This document shows, piece by piece, positions 24,212 through 34,904 of a stretch of DNA of 64,000 nucleotides; within the stretch, counting starts at the first letter, position 1, and every line of letters starts with the position of its first letter. This DNA is from Brassica napus (Eukaryota > Streptophyta > Magnoliopsida > Brassicales > Brassicaceae): NCBI RefSeq assembly GCF_020379485.1, contig NC_063436.1, forward strand, positions 29,324,423 to 29,388,422. Reading direction: 5' to 3'. The position numbers and the translations under genes are program-made. The notes below the pieces were generated by a model. That model did no database searches, was not told where the DNA came from, and worked only from the letters and a program-made list of their open reading frames with translations.

Positions 24212-25129
24212 TTGTGAGAGAGTAGGTGTTAAGTGTTAACATACTCTTACTTGGTTCAGTTTCAGTAGTTTGTTTCTTACATTTGTTTGATGAGTTTACC
24301 TGTTTTACACATCTGATTGTTATACTGGGTTTTGGCATGAGTTACTTGTCGCATGTTCGTACTGAGAACATTAAATTTTAATATACTGGCCTGAAGTCAA
24401 CTCTTACCAACTTCTGTTTTAAACATGTTACAATATATATCGATGACTGGAATCACAATCTCCCTATTTCTATCTTTTTTATATTGTTTAAAATATATAT
24501 TGTCTTCATAGCTGTTAAATAAGTTAAGATTGACCAAGGAGGATGATAGGTGCCTATTTAGTGTTCGTAATAATTTAGTAAGTAAATATCAGGCAGATTG
24601 TTGTAAATATGCAGTGTGCAGCCAATATTCATTTTATTTATAAATATGTGATTACGATTTGGTAGGAGTAGGACAATGAAAGTAGTAGTGGAGAATCAAC
24701 TTTTCTTTTTATTTTTCAACTGCAAAACGTCTGAGGCGGTGCATTTACGAAAAAGTAAAGCATAAAATCAAAATATGTCAAAGTTTTGAAGTACTCAGAC
24801 TTCAGTGTCTGGAAATATTATTTTCAAAGAAAAGCAACGTACAGGTCATTATGTTTTGTAATCGAAGCTCCACTTCTTTGTTCTTTTATTTTTTTATTTT
24901 TTATTTTTTTTCTAAAAAGCTTCACTTCTTTCTATGTTAGTCAGTCTGTGGCTTCTTTCCTGAGCAACCATCCATGTAGACCTAGTAGAAGGTCCCAATC
25001 CTGGGGTTTTGTCCACCACCTCCTTTGATAAGCAACCGGATGCAATAATATAAGTACACAGCCCAAGTAGAGAAACGTTAAGTTCTAGTAGCTAACAAAT
25101 ATATACCTGCTCGTTGTGACATCGGCATC
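24212..25129. other. Intergenic, probable inner part of a Helitron
   Basis: AT-rich, no gene. Low-complexity T-runs near 24880-24912 are flanked by imperfect copies of GCTYCACTTCTTT. Confidence 0.4.
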
Positions 25130-26366
25130 ACGTATATTGGTCAGTTTAGTGACTTCAGTGTCAAAGCAACAAAATTCGAAGTTTCCGTAGCATCAGAGAC
25201 GCTCATCTGGACACGTTAGTAAATATTGTTCAAAGCAATGTCTTAATTTAGAACCTAGATTGGTGGTGGATTTGTGAATTAAAAGTAACAAAGGTGGCTT
25301 TGGTCAGGATAGATTACCTTATAACTCCAGCAACGTTCTCCTCATTGCATGAAACACATGTGAATGATGTGAACCCACGCTGCAATTTGGCCAAAGTCAA
25401 TGGTTCAATTTTCTTGACAACACATACTTCTTCGGGTTAGAAGTTGAGCCTTCCTTACTGCAACACACCCTTAGTTTTAAAAACTCTTTGGGTGAGTTTG
25501 ACGACATAATTAAAGGCATATTAATTGTTTTAAAAATGAGTGGTTACCTCTGAAGATAACTTGCACCAGCAACACACTCATTATCTATTAAGAAATTAGT
25601 GGTGGATGTCTTATTCAGGAATAGCCGCCCTGAAACAATATTTCAAACAGTCAAGTAACATTTTAAGACAATCGAAAACTTTTTTTAAGACATGAGGTAA
25701 TGTATTACTGCCTACTAATTTAGGGTTGATGTTAGTTGCAACCAAAACCTCGGGTTCTTCGTTCCTACTCAGCAAATTCTCTTCAAGGAGCTTAGCTAGG
25801 CCGTCAAATACTTGCATACATCAGAGCTCCTGAGAAAACATAGTGGAAAAGTTTAAGACACGCTGACAACCTTATGTATGCTTAATAAATAAATGAATGT
25901 AAGTAGTCATATACCAATGATTAGGGTAATCATCATGCGCTGTATACTCTGACTATCTTCACTGTAAGCTGTTCGAATCCCCATAATTTTTCCAACAACA
26001 GCCTTGGAAAACATGTTTGAAATGCTAGCAACTGTGAATGCAAATAAATATATGGAGCAGCTTTTAAGTTTGGAATACAAAGCTAACCTTGTAAATCAGT
26101 ATTCTTGTTGGCCAATACCATGAGTTGGTCGTAATTCTAGAACCTAAAACTCACTATTGATATATGAAACCAACAAAACTAAAGCAGAAGTTTGGTTTGA
26201 TCCGGGTTACTTCAAAAACACTAAGCTCATAAAGAGATCCTTCACTCAATAAGTGATTGATGGATGCATGAAGCAGTCGCCTGAGAAAATACGATCTTTC
26301 AGATAATGGCTTTCTCACATAATCCGTTATGTGATGTCTAATTTGTAAAGTAAATGACGAAAACAA
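25130..26366 (-). pseudogene. RPA1-like (replication protein A large-subunit / DUF223 OB-fold) relic
   Basis: Decayed minus-strand exons. 26366-26154 includes EGSLYELSVFEVTRIKPNF, typical of the first OB fold of plant RPA1-like proteins. 25817-25690 includes FDGLAKLLEENLL and VLVATNINPKLVG. 25625-25550 encodes GRLFLNKTSTTNF..VAGASYLQ. 25437-25315 encodes EEVCVVKKIEPLTLAKLQ then FTCVSCNEENVAGVIR, the C-x2-C zinc ribbon region. 25210-25130 encodes FDTEVTKLTNIRDAD but is shifted by 1 nt from the preceding ATETSNFV. The frameshift and missing parts make it a pseudogene. Such genes are often carried by plant Helitrons; a Helitron 3' end of the same orientation lies at 23346. Confidence 0.75.
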
Positions 26367-27142
26367 AATACCTTGGAATCAAGCAGCAACATATCAACAC
26401 CCATCAGCCGACCCTGCTTTGACATTCAGAGACTCCCAAAATTGAAGGAGCCTCAACGACCTCCCTACAGCGTCCTGCATTCAACTCGGACAAATGAAGC
26501 CGAGAGCTTGTCTAGGAGTTTAAGCTATAATCAAGCGGCATACAGTAAGGAAATTAGAGATCACACTGAGAGTAAATATATGTGTTCGCTAGAGGTTATG
26601 AAAAAGAAATTAAATAGGCAATGAAGAGGCGATAGTGGGGTTCATGGGTTTTGGTTACTGAAAAACATTAAAACTGAGCGTTATTTCACCGGAGGAGTTG
26701 AGAAGAGCTCGTTAGTTTTTGCGATTTGAGAGCGTGACGCTGTTTTTGAAGTGGGAGGAGTGGAGCAATCACAAAAAACTCAAAGCAAAGAACATATTTA
26801 TGGATTGTTGAGACGTTATGGAGATCAAAACAGCGCTTTTCACCTCTGTGGGATTTCATCGTGTAGGTCGCAGGAGCAAGAGGATGATGGAAGACAACCC
26901 TAATTCCATGTGGGCTTAATATGTAATTGTAATCAAAGCCCATTTCAAATAAGTGTGTCGAGAACCGGAACTATAACAAAAAAGCGTGAATGGTCTGGGA
27001 TGCGACACGTGTCGCAAAATGCCCCAGTTTCCTTGAGGACGTGGAGGAAGGAGGAGAGACTAAACTCAACTTTATTGTATAAGATATGTAAATCTAAAGT
27101 TGTTTTCCAAACGATTAGGCCGTCTCCTTGCCGTCTCAGAAA
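26367..27142. other. Upstream remnant of the RPA1-like relic
   Basis: Moderate-GC leader/promoter-like sequence. An open stretch on the plus strand (26373-26624) has no family I recognise and is probably chance. Contains ACACGTGTCGC near 27005. Confidence 0.4.
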
Positions 27143-27151
27143 TTTCATTTT

Positions 27152-27675
27152 GGACAATTCTCCTAAATAAACTATTTTCAAGTTTTGATCACAAAAATAG
27201 ACCATAAGGAAGAAAATAACCAAAATGTTTTATTTAATAGGTAAAATGATCCCAATACCCTAGATATATATAAAAATTAAAAAAAATTAAAAAAAAATAA
27301 TTTTCTTATAGTTTTAGATTATATGTTTTCAAATTCGAACTTTTTCTAATTTTTTTTTAATTTCTTTTTTCAAAATTGTTTTTTATTTTTTTTTTCAAAT
27401 TTTCTTTTTGTAATTCGAAAATGATTTTTGAAACTATTTTAAAAAATTTTATTTTCAAATTTTTAATATTTATTTTTTATTTTATAAAAATTTAAATCTC
27501 AATCATAAATCTCCACCCCTTAGCTCTAAACCCTAAGGTTTTGATTACTTAACCCTAGGGGTATAAGTGGTGTATATTTACCTCTTTAATGATACATTTT
27601 GGTCATTTTGATCCTTAGAATCTATATTTGTGACAAAAACTTTTTTATTTTTATTGATATCCTAGGATATTTCCC
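27152..27675. mobile_element. MULE-type non-autonomous element with perfect 9-bp target duplication
   Basis: The 524-bp element has ~100-bp imperfect inverted ends: GGACAATTCTCC..ATCACAAAAATAGACC and the inverse of GGTCATTTTGATCC..GATATTTCCC. Identical 9-bp direct repeats TTTCATTTT lie at 27143-27151 and 27676-27684, diagnostic of Mutator-like elements. Interior is A/T-runs plus AAACCCTAAGG. Confidence 0.85.
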
Positions 27676-27684
27676 TTTCATTTT

Positions 27685-28689
27685 CTCGTCATTGCTAATA
27701 GCCTAAATGACTAATATTATCCCTTTCTTATTAGCCTTTCTTATATGTCTCCCCACTACTGCATGTATCAAGTCAGCTTTCTCACATAGCTTTGCTTCCA
27801 TCGTGTTGATGTGTAAGAGAACAAAGATGAGTAGAATTGTGTACCAAATTCAGCAATATAAGGTTCACTTCCGGCTTTGTTCTCTTAGATGGCTTCAAAA
27901 GCTAGTAAGAGTTGATTTCCTTTTGTAAACCTAAAGCTCAATAGCGTGAAAGTACTATAAGTTGTAGGTGTCAACATGCCCGAATTATTTTTCACAATTT
28001 TGGATGCGAGAAGAAAAAACAATTATGTAGTTAAAATTAGTTTTTATTGGACCAAAATTACTATGGTTTATTAACTGTGTATTTATTGATTTGAAATTAT
28101 TGGTTATACATGAGTTTAAATCAAATTAGTTTCAAAGTTACTATAATTTCAATTAGATCATATTAAAATCTCATTGAAAACTATGAAATTTGACACGACG
28201 GTAAATAGTAATTCATTTTTACGTTGTTGTGGACACAAAAAGAAAATGATAAGCATAGAACAAGCGCTAGTTAAGTTTTCAGTTATGGAGTACTACAACT
28301 TGTTTGTTTATGATCCAAAATCAAACAATAAAAACATGACTTTTTAGCTTCTAGTAGCATTTACAGTTGGACAACTCATCATTTCTTCTTTATATGGATA
28401 GAGCATCATGATTGAAGCAAAGCATGAAGTAACATGTAAGAAAAAGGTAATTAATGGGCTAATTTTTGTGGAATTATGTCCTTAAAATAATTTGTTTGAT
28501 GGCCTAAGTATTTTTTTGCAATGTTGGTTGTGTTGTTGTAGTTACTAACTATGTAATGCCTTTTATTTAAAAAACAATTTAATGTCACTACTCTACTTAT
28601 GATTTCAAAAAAAATATACATTAAGATTTTAATTTTTATGTCTTTAAAAATTAAATTTCGCTAAAACATTACTTTAAATCTTTTTAAAT
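27685..28689. other. Gene-free AT-rich stretch
   Basis: No gene, tRNA or clear repeat seen. Confidence 0.5.
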
Positions 28690-29045
28690 CCATCACTTGA
28701 GAAAAATAGTAGTATTTTAAAATCACAAGCTCAACAACAGTGCATTTCAAATAAAAATTAAAGTAGAATAGCATATTATTTATTGTTTTAACAAAAAATA
28801 TTTCAAATTTTAATTTTTATACACATTTTAGATGAATCACACCAAATTAACAACAACAAAAGAAGAAAAAAAATATCACATGTTTATAAGATTATTCATC
28901 TGGAAAACAAAACACAGAAGATATATATTTCCTTCCTTAATTTTTTTTTTTATTTTTCATCAAAATGAATAGAATATTTATTTTCATTCGATACACTAAA
29001 ACTATATATAAGATTAAATTTCACTATATTTTAGCAACAAAGAGT
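28690..29045 (+). repeat. Direct repeat copy A (left) of a PBA1-upstream duplication
   Basis: Imperfectly repeated at 31187-31545; shared blocks include AAAATCACAAG, ACAGTGCATTT, GATGAATCACACCAA and CACATGTTTATAAGATTA. The pair is ~2.5 kb apart with a Helitron inserted between. Confidence 0.75.
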
Positions 29046-29223
29046 GTTGTTGTAGAGGAACTATAAGCAAAATACAAAGACACTTGTCAGATGATGAGTT
29101 TCAAATCAGTAAAACATATGGCAAAGATATTCAAGGAGGCTTTCGACGGCAGTTGAAAGACGGTAAGCCCAAATGTTTTTTTTTTCATCTTTTCCAGCTT
29201 AGGTTTTAAGGTTTAACTATATA

Positions 29224-30277
29224 CTAGATTTTGACCCGCACGCCCGTGCGAGTGTATTTTAAAAGAAAATATGATGCTATTTGCTTTTTATGTCACTATT
29301 TAGGGTTGGGCAAAAAACTCGAATTCGAAGAATCGAACCGATCCCAATCTAAATAAGTAGTACTAAATCCGAACCAAAATTGATTAAATATCCAAATTAT
29401 TTTTGGTATTTGAAGAATTGAAACCTAATCCGATCAGAATCGAATTATTTTTAATATATATAAAAACATCCAGGATATATATGATACTTTTAAGTTCGCA
29501 TAAATGCTTGAAAATATATACAAATAATTAAACGTAAATATCTTAAATAGTTAAAAATACTCAAAACTCCAAAAATACTTAAGTAATTATTAATTCTCTA
29601 TCCAAATATTTAAACCAAACCTATTTAAATTGGTTATTCAAATCAGAACCAAATCCTCAAAGATATGAACTGAACACGAAATCCAAAAAAAACCCGAAAA
29701 CGAACCCGAACGCCCACCCATAATCACTATTATATATATCCATATATGTGTTATCAAAGGTTACAAAATATGTGTTATCCTATAATTAATCGTATTTTAT
29801 ACGTACCATCAAATAAATTTTCTTATAATTAATAATATTTTATACGTACAATCATATAAATAATCACATATATTATATTTTAAAAATTTAATGTGAAATA
29901 TAAAAACCATAATTTAAGTTGGTGTTTGAAATTGGGCTTTGTATTGTATTTTTATTATATATATTGAAAACATTTTTATAATAGTTACTGGAAAATATGT
30001 TAGTAAAAATCAAATTTTGAATATATATATATTTTTGAATGAATTTTTGATATAAATCAATTTTAAATTATTATTTTGATTTGAATATATATATTAAGTA
30101 ACATAGACCCATTACTTTTTAATATAATGTAATGGACTTTCAATTTTTTTAGTAGCATAAGCCCATTATTTTTTTTCTAACTTACTACTATTCATGTTTC
30201 CAAACAATAATATTTTTTAAAGTACTATCCATATTGCCAAACAATCTCATTTTGTACTTGAGTTTTAATAAGATAGA
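29224..30277 (-). mobile_element. Complete non-autonomous Helitron
   Basis: On the minus strand it starts TCTATCTTATTAAAACTCAA at 30277. It ends CGCAC-GGGC-GTGCG hairpin, then GGTCAAAATCTAG at 29224. Host bases are A (29223) and T (30278) on the plus strand. All hallmarks are present: 5' TC, 3' subterminal hairpin, CTAG end, A|T target. 1054 bp including a nested hAT-like insertion at 29301-29723. Confidence 0.9.
29301..29723. mobile_element. hAT-like element nested in the Helitron, 8-bp target duplication
   Basis: Starts TAGGGTTGGGCAAAAAACTCG and ends CGAACGCCCACCCATAA, giving inverted GGGTGGGC-type ends. Identical 8-bp flanks TCACTATT lie at 29293-29300 and 29724-29731. Belongs to the CGAACC-rich repeat family seen elsewhere in the window. 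Confidence 0.8.
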
Positions 30278-30910
30278 TATATTCATGCGTCTAATGGGTC
30301 TGTTACAGTATGTTTCTTAATACTAATGAATCTAAAATTCATTTTTTTAGATTTAATCTAACGGATCTGTAGCTATGAATTTTATAATAAAAAGATTATA
30401 AAACGCAAATGGTCTAAATATGCATTTTTAGATTTAGTTCAACTAAAAAAAGGAATATATTTTCTAGATCTCAAAAATAAATTTAAAATTAAAATATATA
30501 TCAAATATTGTGAATTTGCGAAAGAATTGAATACTTAACGTAAAAACTATTAAAACATGTGGATCAAAACATCATATCCATAAAACAAAGAAAAAAAATT
30601 CAAAAGAATTTTGAATAAATCTGATAACATCATATCCACAAAACAAAGATTTAAAATTCTTTTAAAAAAAAAAAACTATTATAAATATTGTGGATCAAAA
30701 CATCATATCAGAAACATATACAAAATATTTTAATATAACCAAAAAAATGTAAATTAAAACATCATATTAACAAAACAAATTGAGCTCGTAACTGGAAAGG
30801 TCCATGAAGACAATTAAATATTGGGTTTTCATGTAAATAGTGTTTCTATCGTGGCCCAGCAACAAACATGAGTTAAGTTGTTGAAAAAAAAACAAAAAGA
30901 AAAAAATCTA
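30278..30910. other. Gene-free, includes promoter-like repeat copy P
   Basis: 30807-30862 (GAAGACAATTAA..TCGTGGCCCAG) is a direct copy of 32397-32452, which lies in the PBA1 promoter. The rest is AT-rich without a gene. Confidence 0.6.
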
Positions 30911-31200
30911 TTATGGAACACGATCTGGATGGTTTTGTAGTCTGCATGCTCTTAGTGGGGCCAAGAAACCCATGTGCATACCATCTTCGTCCGGATGTAC
31001 GAGGCTACTCATGATCGAGAGGTTATCTCTGGTACATATCAAAAGCCGCTTGAAGTGTTGCAAAGCGTGGATTGGCTTGAGGTTGGGGGATCTCCAGTTG
31101 AGGTTCAGGCTGGGGATCTCCGGTTGAGGTTCAAGACCATCAAACACATGTGGCATCTCAATATCGAACTCGTCTTCATCCTCAATTCACCACTTAAGAA
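30911..31200 (-). other. Unrecognised open reading frame fragment in the PBA1-upstream duplication
   Basis: Minus-strand frame from about 31196 to the stop near 30911 reads IEDEDEFDIEMPHVFDGLEP, then SLNLNWRSPNLKPIHALQHF, then SIMSSLVHPDEDGMHMG. Base composition is clearly higher in GC than the surroundings. The plus strand is also open (30974-31219). I do not recognise a family. No intron-exon structure or promoter is evident. It sits between repeat copies P and A', so it may be a captured gene fragment. Confidence 0.35.
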
Positions 31201-31545
31201 AACATTAGTAGAAATTTAAAATCACAAGTTCGTTAACAGTGCATTTGAATAATTAAAAATATATATTTAAATAACACAAGATTTATCATTTTAATAAAAA
31301 TTATTTTAAATTTTAAATTAAATACGCATTCTTGATGAATCACACCAACTAAACAACGACAAAAAGAAAAAAACACATGTTTATAAGATTACTCATGTGG
31401 AAAACAAAACATGGAAGAGATATGTTTCCGTAAAATTTTGTTTATTTTCATCACAATGAAGATAATATATATTCCATTCAATTCACTAAAATTATAAATG
31501 AGATTAAATTTCCCCATATCTAAGCAAAATATTAAAAAAAATACA
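31187..31545 (+). repeat. Direct repeat copy A' (right) of a PBA1-upstream duplication
   Basis: Partner of 28690-29045 (see there). Both are non-coding and AT-rich. Confidence 0.75.
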
Positions 31546-31911
31546 GTAGAGACTCTATAAATTATAATACTCGATAAATTAATAATTACGATAAATTAAT
31601 TAAAAAATTCGGTTTCTAGTTGGATCAATTCAAAATATTACAAAATCAATAAGATAATAATAATAATATAGAAGATTCCATGTAAATATATAATCTTATT
31701 AAAATCATAAATTAAAAAATGTTATATAAAATTTTATATAATTACAAGTAATACATTACTTTGTTTGTTTTATATTCACAGTAGAGGTTGTTTCTATTTT
31801 TTTTTAAAGATTTCATAATATTTTGATGTTAATCTATCATTTTACACTTAAAATACATTTATATTTACTTGATATTTACGGTATTCACCAAATGATCGAA
31901 TAATAACAACA
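31546..31911. other. AT-rich spacer
   Basis: No gene. Begins with TACAGTAGAGACTCTATAAA, which looks like a dispersed repeat fragment. Confidence 0.4.
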
Positions 31912-31920
31912 TAAAATTAA

Positions 31921-32223
31921 GGGCAAATCTCTAAAATAGCACATTTCTAAGTTTATATCACAAAAATAGCACTCAAAAACTAAAATGACCAAAATAGCAT
32001 TTTATCTTTTGAAAAATTTAAAATTTTTTATTTTTCAAAATTTGAAATCTTTTCCCCAAAACCTCACTTCTCAACTCTAAACCCTAAAACCTAAACTGTA
32101 AACCCTAAACCCTAAACTTTAAACTCTAAACCCCACTCATTGAGTGCTATTTTTGTGACTTTTGGCCTTGAGTGATAGTTTGGGAACAAAAACTTGATTT
32201 AGTGCTATTTTGGTCTTTTTCTC
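31921..32223. mobile_element. MULE-type MITE with telomere-like AAACCCTAAA core
   Basis: The 303-bp element has inverted ends GGGCAAATCTCTAAAATAGCAC and the inverse of GTGCTATTTTGGTCTTTTTCTC. Flanks are 9-bp near-identical direct repeats TAAAATTAA (31912-31920) / TTAAATTAA (32224-32232). The core holds repeated TAAACCCTAAA. Same architecture as 27152-27675. Confidence 0.8.
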
Positions 32224-32396
32224 TTAAATTAATTTGTATAAATAAAATTTAATCATTTTATAAACTGTGAATTTAAGTAATTTTTAAATTTATACATTAA
32301 CACATATATATATATAAATAAAAATAAAAATAATCTTAAAATTTATAAATCTATAAATTAATAAAATATTAAAATTTGATCATTGTTAAAGTAATG

Positions 32397-32597
32397 AAGA
32401 CAATTAAGTATAGGGCTTTCAAGTAAATAATGTTTCAATCGTGGCCCAGAAACAAAGGAGAGAACCCGACTTGAGGATTAAGTTAGTCAGTTCATCTTCT
32501 TCTTGATTCACACTTCTCATCATCAACCATCACCTTAATCTGGGGATTACTAAAGTCGCGAAGCTCTCAACTTAGGATTCTTTTTTTTCCGACAGAG
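32397..32597 (+). promoter_or_regulatory. PBA1 proximal promoter and leader
   Basis: Copy P' (32397-32452) of the duplicated promoter block contains GTGGCCCAG, i.e. TGGGCC (site II) on the other strand. A CT-rich leader (32485-32590) runs to the ATG at 32598. Confidence 0.55.
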
Positions 32598-34539
32598 ATG
32601 GATCTAAATCTCGATGCGCCGCACTCAATGGGGACGACAATCATCGGCGTCACTTACAATGGAGGTGTCGTTCTCGGAGCTGACTCACGTACCAGCACCG
32701 GTTAGATGAGATTCCCCCCACCCCTTCTTCACTCTTTTACGGCTTTTTTTTTTAATTGAGAACAAGCTGATTGAATTGGGATCTGTTTATTATTACTACT
32801 CGCGCAGGGATGTACGTAGCGAATCGGGCTTCCGACAAGATCACTCAACTCACCGACAATGTCTACGTCTGCCGTTCCGGTTCGGTAATAACTTTAATTA
32901 TTTTTATGCGAAAAGAAAACTCTTTTTACTTGCTAAGAGTTCTTACTCAATTGGGTTTACTGATTTCCACATGCTCTTATTGAAAGTCCTTTTGCTTTTC
33001 TTTATTGTGACTGCATTTTACTGATTACGAGTAGCTCTTCTTGTTTCTGTTGTAGGCTGCTGATTCTCAGGTTGTCTCGGACTACGTCCGCTACTTCCTT
33101 CACCAGCATACGTGAGTGTGTTTCGATTCTTCCTTTGATTCCATGTCTTGATGTTGCTTTTGCTTATGCTATATTAAATAGATAATTCGTTTTGCTTATG
33201 GTTTGCAGAATTCAGCTGGGGCAGCCTGCAACTGTTAAGGTTTCTGCCAACCTTATCAGGATGCTCGCATATAATAACAAGGTACAAGCTTTTGTTTTTT
33301 TTAATTTAAAGCTGCAGTTTGTTTGGCTGTTCTACTAGCAATTTTAACTCAGAATAAGAATAGTGGGGGTGATGTTCCATTTCCACCAGTATCCTTACTC
33401 TTAGAGCAAAAAATGGTCTACAGAGATCACTTTTATTTTAAAGGCGTGACCTTGCGAAACGTTGATAGCTTGCTTACATTTCATTGGTTTATGACTTGAG
33501 GATGAATTTTTTTGACCCATAGAGGTTGATACTACATGTGTACATGTCTAACCTAGCTGGCTAGTATTCATGAATATGGTACTTAACTAGATTTTGGGAT
33601 AATTTTCTATTTCTTGGTCTTCTCTGTCAGTATCCTGCCTAAGAGTGATTTTGTTTATATGTTGCAATTTCGGTTTTCTTTATTCTGAATCATAGTCTAT
33701 CTATATTTTCTAACAAAGATAGCATATCCTGTGAGTTATTGTACATGTATTCCTTGTTTTGATAAGATGGATTGTTGACTAAACTTGTGTATGTCTTTAT
33801 TGGGCAGAACATGCTCCAAACCGGCCTCATTGTTGGTGGCTGGGACAAATACGAAGGTGGGAAGATCTATGGGATTCCTCTCGGTGGAACTGTAGTGGAG
33901 CAACCCTTTGCTATTGGAGGTAAAACACACACAAATTGTTCTGCATCTTATGATCCTTGGGTTTAACATAGCTGTATTTATTCAAGCTTTCTTTGCGATG
34001 ATACTGAGCCTTTCCTGCAAATAACTAGTGGAACTCTGTGTGTTTGTCTAGGCTCTGGGTCGAGTTACCTTTACGGTTTCTTTGATCAGGCGTGGAAAGA
34101 AAACATGACCAAAGAAGAAGCCGAGGTAAGGCGGTTCAGATCATTTATATCTGCTTATGCAAAAATCTCGCAAACCCCTCTTTGTGTTGTAACTGATCCT
34201 CTCCATTGTATATACGCTTGTGTATTTTGCAGCAACTTGTTGTGAAGGCGGTTTCACTGGCCATCGCCCGTGATGGAGCCAGTGGAGGGGTTGTACGGAC
34301 CGTCATTGTAAGATTTCTCTCTAGCCATAACACACTTGAGCAAAACTTATATAACCTCTATAATGGAACATAGTTAACAAACTGCTTATGATGTTCTTTC
34401 TGAGCAGATAAACTCAGAGGGAGTGACCAGAAACTTCTACCCTGGGGACAAGTTGCAGCTATGGCACGAGGAGTTGGAGCCACAGAACTCCTTGTTAGAC
34501 ATCTTGAACGCTGCTGGTCCTGAGCCAATGGCCATATGA
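32598..34539 (+). CDS. PBA1: 20S proteasome beta-1 subunit (PBA1)
   Basis: Catalytic beta-1 (caspase-like) subunit of the 20S proteasome core; ortholog of Arabidopsis At4g31300. Eight exons: 32598-32700, 32808-32884, 33056-33111, 33209-33281, 33808-33919, 34052-34125, 34233-34307, 34408-34539; 233 residues, the same length as Arabidopsis. A 12-residue propeptide ([12 protein letters not shown]) precedes the nucleophile Thr13 (mature Thr1) in [11 protein letters not shown]. In mature numbering Asp17 (GADSR), Lys33 (ASDKIT), Arg45 (VCRSGS; the S1 residue that gives acidic specificity) and the SGSS and RDGASGG motifs are all present. Should be fully active after self-cleavage. Confidence 0.97.
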
Positions 34540-34904
34540 TGCAAGCAACGATTATTCTCTTACTCTGTTGAACAAAACGTTCTTAGATGTTTCGTTACAT
34601 GTACCGATGTTTTACTCTAAACCCCTGTTTGAAGTTAGGTTGGATTGACTCATTGCCTCTTTCAAGTGGTTATCGTGTTTGTTATAGCTAATGTTTAAAT
34701 TCCTCTGTTCTGAAATTGAGTTGGTAGAAACTTTCTCTGTAAACAACCAGGAAGTTCATGATTGGCCAAAAAACGTGAGTTAAATTAAATAAGTAATAAT
34801 TACATAACCTCTTACATGCTTTACACGTGGCTGGACAATGGACATTTTAACGACACACATGTAGATCAAGGACACATGAACTAGAGTAGGAGAGACAAAG
34901 GAAG
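34540..34904. other. Short intergenic spacer
   Basis: PBA1 3' UTR and the next gene's promoter; no gene seen. Confidence 0.6.

Noticed and set aside
26373..26624. Plus-strand 83-codon frame as a gene
   Set aside because: No family signal; lies in the leader of the RPA1-like relic on the opposite strand.
28690..31545. Paired A/A' repeats as LTRs of a retrotransposon
   Set aside because: No TG..CA ends, primer-binding site, polypurine tract or gag-pol; the order A-P-A'-P' fits tandem duplication better.
32080..32135. Repeated CCCTAAA as an interstitial telomere
   Set aside because: Only a few imperfect units inside a bounded MULE-type element.
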